Positions 58,685 through 64,000 of a DNA stretch of 64,000 nt are shown one piece after another. The position numbers and the translations under genes were made by a program. How positions within the stretch are numbered: position 1 is the first letter of the stretch; each line of letters starts with the position of its first letter. Source of the DNA: an uncultured Lachnospiraceae bacterium (GTDB taxonomy: Bacteria; Bacillota; Clostridia; Lachnospirales; Lachnospiraceae); contig CAJUGD010000007.1 in the NCBI GenBank assembly GCA_910586205.1, positions 81,418 through 145,417 of the forward strand, given 5' to 3'. The notes under the pieces were generated by a model. That model ran no database searches, was not told the origin of the DNA, and saw only the letters and a list, made by a program, of their open reading frames with translations.

Positions 58685-59729
58685 ATGCGGCAGGTGTCTT
58701 ATATCGCCGGTTCATGACCTGGTAAAGCCTTGCTTCTCTTAGAAAAGAAACCATTTCCCTGGATGGCATGAACCGGATACAGTCCCCGGCGGTATGGCAG
58801 CCACCGGATGTCTGAAGCGCATACATCAAGCAGATCCGCGCATTCTGCTCTGCACCATAGCTGCCGGAAAGAAAATAGCGCGGAAGATTCATTTCTTCCA
58901 CAAGGTTGTCCAGCTTCATTGTCTGAAGTACCATCCTGGAGAGTTTCTGCATGGTTTCTTCCGGTCCCCAGTGCAGATAATACTCGCACACATATCGACG
59001 CAGAAAGCCAATATCACTGTCGGACAGCCGTTTCCTGCTGACCTCATACAAGATGGAATCGGTCCTGCCGCTGTATACGGCATCATACAGATGGCTTAAA
59101 TCGGCCTTCTCCATGCTTGTCCTACTGGGTATCCTTATCTCCCTCTTTCTCTGGAATAATTCCGGATATAGCTCCCTAATGCCCTCATGGCATTTCAGGG
59201 CATTTTTCAGGTTGAGTATCCCCGCCGTGATCCCCGATGGGCTGCGATGATATTTTTCTGCCAGCCAAGTGGTTTCTGTTGGGCCTTTGCTGGCTTCCAG
59301 AAAGCAGCAGACAATTGCCTCATCCGGATCATACATGCTTATCCTGGTATCGCTGGCCTTGATCTGTGCAAGCGCATCCGTGATACAGTTAAAGGATTTT
59401 CCCATATTGTAAGCATAATCATGCAGGGAAGGTGTCCTGTCATATCCTTCAAACTTCTTGTCAACTTCCTGCATTTTTCTCTTAAGCGCTGCGATACGGG
59501 ATTTGGCATCGTGTTTCATGCCGTTTGTCAATGCAGTCATCTCATGCATGATGGCAGGGAAAAAGTAGGTCGTTGGCATGGACAAGATAATCCCCAGCCT
59601 TCCAGCCTGAAGCAGATCCTCATAAAATTCTGGATCCTTCTCGGTATATGTACGGAATTTCCGGTTGATCATGCTGATGATAAAAAATTGCAGAGCTTTT
59701 TGTGCTGCCTCATTCCTTCTTTTCCACAA
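58587..59729 (-). CDS. Divergent sigma-70-like protein, N-terminus probably lost
   Basis: 380 codons. ALQFFIISMINRKFRTYTEK, DPEFYEDLLQAGRLGIILSM and TTYFFPAIMHEMTALTNGMK resemble sigma-70 region 2, though the usual DPEKG-type segment between them is short. A second helix-turn-helix-like part is TTWLAEKYHRSPSGITAGIL. The C-terminal ~190 residues (SDIGFLRRYVCEYYLHWGPE, DALAMVGMLDLEDLSTDL) match nothing I know. The first ~17 codons overlap a MutS-like fragment in another frame, so the natural N-terminus is likely missing. No ribosome binding site supports the 59729 start. Confidence 0.42.
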   Translation of the reverse strand: MWKRRNEAAQKALQFFIISMINRKFRTYTEKDPEFYEDLLQAGRLGIILSMPTTYFFPAIMHEMTALTNGMKHDAKSRIAALKRKMQEVDKKFEGYDRTPSLHDYAYNMGKSFNCITDALAQIKASDTRISMYDPDEAIVCCFLEASKGPTETTWLAEKYHRSPSGITAGILNLKNALKCHEGIRELYPELFQRKREIRIPSRTSMEKADLSHLYDAVYSGRTDSILYEVSRKRLSDSDIGFLRRYVCEYYLHWGPEETMQKLSRMVLQTMKLDNLVEEMNLPRYFLSGSYGAEQNARICLMYALQTSGGCHTAGDCIRFMPSREMVSFLREARLYQVMNRRYKTPAAYVNDALAMVGMLDLEDLSTDLQKKYISAQKQR

Positions 59730-59845
59730 GCCGCCTTCATTGCCGTTTTTAACATATCTACTGGCAGTCCCATTTTCCCGGCTATGTAGAAAGCACAGCT
59801 TTCCCCAGCTTCTCCAATAACTAATTGATAATATCTGTTTGAACC
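59669..59845 (-). pseudogene. Fragment of a MutS-like ATPase protein
   Basis: A minus frame bounded by TAA upstream and TGA at 59669 encodes RYYQLVIGEAGESCAFYIAG and KMGLPVDMLKTAMKAACGKE, which resembles the C-terminal part of MutS-family mismatch-repair-like proteins of clostridia. A good GGAGGG ribosome binding site and ATG (59845-59847) stand directly in front but open an 8-codon dead-end frame, so the junction has been rearranged. Confidence 0.4.
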
Positions 59846-59873
59846 ATTTTAACCCTCCTATTACAAAAAATAA

Positions 59874-60665
59874 TTAACTGCTTGCACTTTCATATCTGTG
59901 TACTCCATATGACCAAAATGATAATGCAAAAAAAGTAAAAATACACACAATCGCTGCTCCAAAAAACAGACCCTTTACTGACAATGCCCCTATAAGTGCC
60001 TGTGTCGGCAACGTTGCAATGATTCCATATGGCAATACACAATAAAAAATAAACTTATAAATTCCATAAAAAGCAATCCCTGGTATTTTCAAACACAAGT
60101 CAATCGCTGTCTCCTCAATTTTCGTTAAATTGTTTACAGAGAAAACAAAAAAAGCAAAGCATCGTATCAAGAGTTCCATATCGTAGTACAGTATCGTCAT
60201 CATAAAAACCAGAAACAGATATTGAATAATAGTAAACCATGAAAAACCCATGCCTATTTCTTTCACCCCATACGCAATAATACATGCACTGAAAGCCAAT
60301 AGCGGTATGGAACCTGGATTTATTTTTTCAAAAGTAATCCGCAACAGCGGATTTACCGGTTTGGTCAGATACAAATCCAGTTCACCGGTTTGTATTTTTT
60401 CAGGTATGGAAATCACTCCAAAAAAGTAAATTATCATGTTAAGGGCATTGATCAGGGAAAATGTTCCTACAAAAACAAGGATTTCTCCATGCCCCCATCC
60501 ACGGATTTCATCCACATGCCCGTAAATTGCCTCAAAGGCAAAAAGCTGAACCAAAAAATAACTGGTGTCAATAAAAAACGGTCCAAAGAATCCCAACCGG
60601 AATGTCATGATATGGGATAGCCTTAATTTCATTAATTCTGTCAAAAATTTAAAATTATCTTTCAT
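59874..60665 (-). CDS. ABC-2-type exporter permease (DUF990 family), intact copy
   Basis: 263 aa with six hydrophobic segments and the family motif TGELDLYLTKPVNPLLRI (about 93-110). The paired permease and an ATPase lie upstream in the same orientation. Its ATG overlaps the stop of that permease (ATGA). These three-gene exporters are common in Firmicutes near antibiotic or secondary-metabolite genes, but the substrate is unknown. AT-rich compared with the rest of the window. Confidence 0.85.
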   Translation of the reverse strand: MKDNFKFLTELMKLRLSHIMTFRLGFFGPFFIDTSYFLVQLFAFEAIYGHVDEIRGWGHGEILVFVGTFSLINALNMIIYFFGVISIPEKIQTGELDLYLTKPVNPLLRITFEKINPGSIPLLAFSACIIAYGVKEIGMGFSWFTIIQYLFLVFMMTILYYDMELLIRCFAFFVFSVNNLTKIEETAIDLCLKIPGIAFYGIYKFIFYCVLPYGIIATLPTQALIGALSVKGLFFGAAIVCIFTFFALSFWSYGVHRYESASS

Positions 60666-61455
60666 ATTCCTGCTCCGTCATATTTCATTCGATAATGTTC
60701 ATAAGTTACTTGATTTAAAACAATAAAGAAAATGCACCATATACTTAAAACCAATAAGCCTGTCACTGCTTCATCCTCACATTTTCCTAGAAACAGCATA
60801 CTTGGGAGATATGTAACATAATAGAACGGCAGAAATCTCATACCGGCTATCATCCATTCCGGCAAAAGTGCAAGGGGAATCACCGCTCCTGTCACAACTG
60901 CTGATAAATTATCCTTTATCATGAGAAAAGTACTGATCTCCTCAAATTTTCTAAAAAAATCCCAAGGAAATAATTGAGCAAAGCCATAAACAGCAGACCT
61001 AAAACAACCATGATAATTCCCCATAGCAATATCATCCAATTGACTGTATGTACAATGGAAATCCGGAACAAACAAAACCACAGAACCGTTGCTAAAAAGC
61101 CAATGCCTGAAGAAAATGCAATCTTCCCGGCCTCCATCGCCACAAAATAGCCCTGTGTCTGTACCGGTATCACCATATATTTTGAAAAAGTGCCGTTTCT
61201 CAACATCCCCGTCATCTGCTGGCTGATTTCAGCAGACTTTTCCATCTGGAATAGATAGGAACTTATGATATAGTAAGAGATCATGGTGTGAAATTCCAAT
61301 CCTGCTATCTGCTCTTTTCCTTCAAACAAAATACTCCATAAGATCCATGCAAATAATATCTTAGCCACTGACAGAATCACATCAACAAATACATCTGCTC
61401 TCCAGATTAACTGCGCTTTCATATATGCCCTAGCAATTTCCAAATATTTCTTCAC
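60662..61455 (-). pseudogene. ABC-2-type exporter permease (DUF990 family), frameshifted
   Basis: The first part (MKKYLEIARAYMKAQLIWRA ... LLNYFLGIFLEN, then stop) contains GMLRNGTFSKYMVIPVQTQG, the family's cytosolic motif. The second part continues in another frame (KFEEISTFLMIKDNLSAVVTG ... VTYEHYRMKYDGAGI). The break is at a run of seven T on the sense strand (60953-60959); one extra T would give a full ~264-aa protein. Start GTG 61455 has GGGGGTG upstream, 3 bp after the ATPase gene. Confidence 0.82.
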
Positions 61456-61458
61456 GTT

Positions 61459-62430
61459 TTACACCCCCTTATAGATACGCTCTACTACAGAGCCTATTTC
61501 TTCTTCCTCAATTCCAATATCCCGGATCGGATAATGACCGATATACGATTCCAGAACTTTTTCTGTATTTTGTTTTGGTATTTCAAGCACCAGTTTGTCA
61601 TTTGTTTTTTCTAATATCCTGCAATGTTCCGGAACATCAGGCTCTACGCAATGCTCAAAGTATATAGTCATCTTCTTGCTTTTCTGGTATTGTTCAAATA
61701 ACATATCCGTATCGCCGTCATATATTTTTCTGCCGTAATTTACTACAATAGAGCGTTTGCATAATGCCTTAATATCCTCCATATAATGCGAAGTCAGCAG
61801 GATGGTCGTCCCTCTCGATTCATTTATATTTTTCAGAAAAGTCCGAATCTGTTTACTTGCCACAGCATCCAGTCCAATTGTCGGCTCATCTAAAAACAGT
61901 ATTTTGGGATTATGAAGCAATGCAACAATCAATTCCATTTTCATCCTTTCTCCTAATGATAATGTCCTTACCTGTACATCCATAAGCTCCTGCACCTGAA
62001 ACAGCTCCACAAAAAAGTTCTTATTTTTCCTATACTCGTCTTCCGGAATACGATATATTTCTTTAAACAGTCTCAGCGTATCCTCCGCTGTCAGCTCAAA
62101 AAACAACTGACTTTTCTGCCCCATAACTACCGCATATTGATGCTTAAATGCCTTCTCCAACTTATTAGGATAAAATCCCATGACCTGAATTTCGCCGCCT
62201 GTTGGCGCAATAATACCAGTCAGCATCTTCACTAAGGTAGTTTTACCCGCTCCATTCGGTCCAATCAATCCGATAAACTCACCCTTATCCACATCCATGT
62301 TAAAGGCATCTACCGCAATTTTTTCTTCATATTCTCTATGGAACAGACCCTTAATACTTCCCATCACTCCCTCCTGCTTCTTATACCGTTTATACTTTTT
62401 CGTTATATTTTCTGTCCGTATCATCTTCAT
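61459..62430 (-). CDS. ABC transporter ATPase of the DUF990-type exporter
   Basis: 323 aa. Walker A GPNGAGKTT, signature LSLGERMKMEL, Walker B ILFLDEPTIGLDA and LLTSHYMEDI, with a C-terminal extension of ~90 residues. An insertion (KQEGVMGSIKGLFHREYEE, about 15-35) near the N-terminus is typical of this exporter class. GGAGG lies 8 nt before ATG 62430. Part of a three-gene operon with two permeases, the first of which is frameshifted. Confidence 0.92.
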   Translation of the reverse strand: MKMIRTENITKKYKRYKKQEGVMGSIKGLFHREYEEKIAVDAFNMDVDKGEFIGLIGPNGAGKTTLVKMLTGIIAPTGGEIQVMGFYPNKLEKAFKHQYAVVMGQKSQLFFELTAEDTLRLFKEIYRIPEDEYRKNKNFFVELFQVQELMDVQVRTLSLGERMKMELIVALLHNPKILFLDEPTIGLDAVASKQIRTFLKNINESRGTTILLTSHYMEDIKALCKRSIVVNYGRKIYDGDTDMLFEQYQKSKKMTIYFEHCVEPDVPEHCRILEKTNDKLVLEIPKQNTEKVLESYIGHYPIRDIGIEEEEIGSVVERIYKGV

Positions 62431-62470
62431 GTTTAAAACCTCCAAATGAAATATATTTTCGTTCAAGACA

Positions 62471-62515
62471 CAAAAAAACGTGGTTTCTGCCTATCATAAA
62501 TAGACTGAAACCACG
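62471..62515 (-). terminator. Terminator hairpin upstream of the DUF990 ABC operon
   Basis: Minus strand CGTGGTTTC, 19-nt loop, GAAACCACG followed by TTTTTTT. It lies only ~40 nt before the ABC ATPase start, so it either ends an upstream transcript or attenuates the operon. The rest of 62516-62923 is AT-rich and shows no gene. Confidence 0.8.
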
Positions 62516-62923
62516 AATCCATATGTCTCAAATTGACGTAGTAAAACAAGGCTTTCCATGAAAGGATACCCGCAATGTCTTAAAACCTGCGCTCCATTTC
62601 ATAGTTGGTCTAAAACAAAAAAAGCATGACCGCTACAGCCATACTTTCCCTTTTCTCATTCATCAAAACAAGACAATAATTCCCAGTATATGCAGTATTC
62701 TGTAAGGCAGAAACAACCAGCATTCAATAATGCTGAAAAGGGTGCCACAAATAGAACACTATCCCTAGTGCTTACCATTTGCAGCGCTTACCCTCTTTAT
62801 TATATTTAGTTGTTCTTTGTCATTACAGATACCACCAACATATACATACCTGCCTTTTCTTTAAAATATGAACCTATATTAACTCATAACTTTTCCAGTG
62901 TCAATATTTATTTAATAGATATT

Positions 62924-63708
62924 TTAATTATTCAAATTCAGATAATAATCGCAAAGTCCAGAATAGACTTCCTGAACATTGTCCATATCCCGACCTATAA
63001 TACCAGATAAATATACCATAACATCGTTATGTAGAATGGTATAGTTGTCATCGTTTGCTATCAGCAAAGGACTTAAAGCCTTTAACACATTATTCCACCC
63101 TAATACAGATATGTGCTCATGTGGAAATATCTCAGATAACTTTACTGCATTGATTGGTTCATTAAAAAATGCAAATACTCCTGCCATTTTATAATCCACA
63201 AATGGAACTTTCATATTTCTTTTTGCATCGTCCCATATAGTTTTATAATACTCTTGAATATTTCCTTTAGGTTGTCCGGCTAAAAGAATTTTAATATTGT
63301 TCGGAACATATTCTGGATTCGGAAGTGATGCCAAAAAGGTTTCTGATTTGTAGACAAACATACCCTTGTTTTTTGATATTTATTTTTTTCAGCGATCCAT
63401 GATTGTGCAAGTTCCCCCAATAATGAATATCTATGACTGCCATCCTCAGAAGTATTATCAATCGAAACAAGATCGCCAAATGTTAATGTATTGTCTGATC
63501 GTGTATGTTTTACTTGAACAAATAGCTTTTCTCCACCTTCATAGGTTACCACCACATCATCCAATCCCAATTTAACATTAGCTTGTAATTCCACACATTT
63601 TATATTATTATCGGAATTAAGCATATCAATAATATATTGTTGCCCAACAGACCACTCATACCAATATGGAGCTCCCATCCCTGGTTTTGTTTTCGCTGAA
63701 TATTTCAT
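62924..63708 (-). pseudogene. Remnant of a STAND-type defence protein with Cap4/DUF4297-like nuclease end
   Basis: N-terminal part (ATG 63708, GGAGAGGG upstream): GAPYWYEWSVGQQYIIDML, VKLGLDDVVVTYEGGEKLFVQVKHTRSD resembles the D...QVK nuclease core of DUF4297/Cap4-type proteins. The frame ends at 63280. A second frame continues from about 63361: NNIKILLAGQPKGNIQEYY, GVFAFFNEPINAVKLSEIF, VLGWNNVLKALSPLLIANDD, reminiscent of NACHT/STAND proteins. The intervening NTPase core is missing. Probably an inactivated phage-defence gene. Family assignment is by pattern memory. Confidence 0.5.
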
Positions 63709-63761
63709 ATAACCCTCTCCAAGCTGAATTATAATTAAATGCCATATTCGTATATCACTTT

Positions 63762-64000
63762 TCACTCAATCAATTTTATCTGTTCTGCCGCATTGAGAAT
63801 GTTCAACTGATACTCTGCAATGTCTTTCAAAATCTGAAATCTTTCTGTCTTGTTTCTGCCCTCACGGATCATTTGCGCATTATGTGTTTCTAAATTAGAT
63901 AAAACTGTAAGTTCGTTAATGGAGGCAAAGTCTCTCACATTATTCTTTTTTGCCAATTCAGGATTTTCATCCCGCCATGCTTTCGCGGTAAATCCGAATA
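63762..64000 (-). CDS. KilA-N domain-containing protein, C-terminal part (5' end outside window)
   Basis: The last 78 codons: FGFTAKAWRDENPELAKKNN, VRDFASINELTVLSNLETHN, AQMIREGRNKTERFQIL, ending AAEQIKLIE. This matches the conserved C-terminal half of KilA-N proteins of clostridial phages and mobile elements. The frame is open to position 64000, so the DNA-binding KilA-N domain itself is not seen. The next gene starts 53 bp after its stop. Confidence 0.78.
   Translation of the reverse strand, partial: FGFTAKAWRDENPELAKKNNVRDFASINELTVLSNLETHNAQMIREGRNKTERFQILKDIAEYQLNILNAAEQIKLIE

Noticed and set aside
62516..62923. Possible gene in the AT-rich gap upstream of the DUF990 ABC operon
   Set aside because: Only short frames without start signals; a 66-codon plus-strand frame has hydrophobic, low-information sequence.

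Overview
The window looks like chromosomal DNA of a spore-forming Firmicute of the Lachnospiraceae (Clostridium cluster XIVa) type. It carries spoVAD/spoVAE, an alpha/beta-type SASP, a lysine-riboswitch dapA, a class IICBA glucose PTS under a LicT-type antiterminator, tmRNA, a tRNA-Leu, and an infC-rpmI-rplT operon with an L20-type leader. The genus cannot be fixed from sequence alone. Most genes lie on the minus strand with strong AGGAGG-type ribosome binding sites, and most promoters found are sigma-A-like with 17-bp spacers.

Layout. 0-14 kb: housekeeping genes. These are dapA (cut by the window edge, with lysine riboswitch), a CobO-like protein, a tandem-OB SSB-like protein, typA, a YigZ-family gene, a class A PBP on the plus strand, spoVAD-spoVAE, an AmrA-type protein, a GltD-like flavoprotein and a secreted glycosidase-like protein. 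14.5-26.3 kb: ssrA (tmRNA), ilvE, ptsG-licT with RAT/terminator, a heterodimeric ABC exporter, an Rpn-type nuclease gene, tRNA-Leu, and infC (AUU start)-rpmI-rplT. 26.3-29 kb: two divergent tiny ribbon-helix-helix genes with operator-like sites inside both promoters, then a surface protein with cell-wall-binding repeats. 29-42 kb: a carbohydrate locus (GntR regulator, PLP lyase, ABC binding protein and two permeases without an ATPase, GH38, GH13, GH36). 42-50.6 kb: a MacA/MacB-like exporter with two tandem paralogous permeases, and a YtrA-GntR-controlled ABC system. 50.8-54.3 kb: a RelB/YoeB module with a frameshifted toxin, aroD, a SASP gene and galM.

54.4-64 kb is accessory and partly decayed. 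An HxlR regulator lies divergent from a zinc-type macrodomain plus SirTM sirtuin pair, which is headed by the decapitated 3' end of a 4Fe-4S ferredoxin-like gene. It is followed by an NYN/PIN remnant, a broken second Rpn-family gene, a divergent sigma-like protein abutting a MutS-like fragment, a DUF990-type ABC exporter with a frameshifted permease, a remnant of a STAND-type defence protein with a Cap4/DUF4297-like nuclease end, and the C-terminal end of a KilA-N protein. The last ~4 kb is visibly AT-richer than the rest.

The most unusual signals are a two-copy structured intergenic element (about 11.30-11.37 and 26.89-26.97 kb) with a conserved loop, the macro/SirTM locus with its ferredoxin stub and near-perfect 3' palindrome, the operator-in-spacer divergent RHH pair, and two single-base homopolymer frameshifts (yoeB and the DUF990 permease) that are either decay, slippage or assembly error. 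No CRISPR array, rRNA gene or intact transposase was seen.
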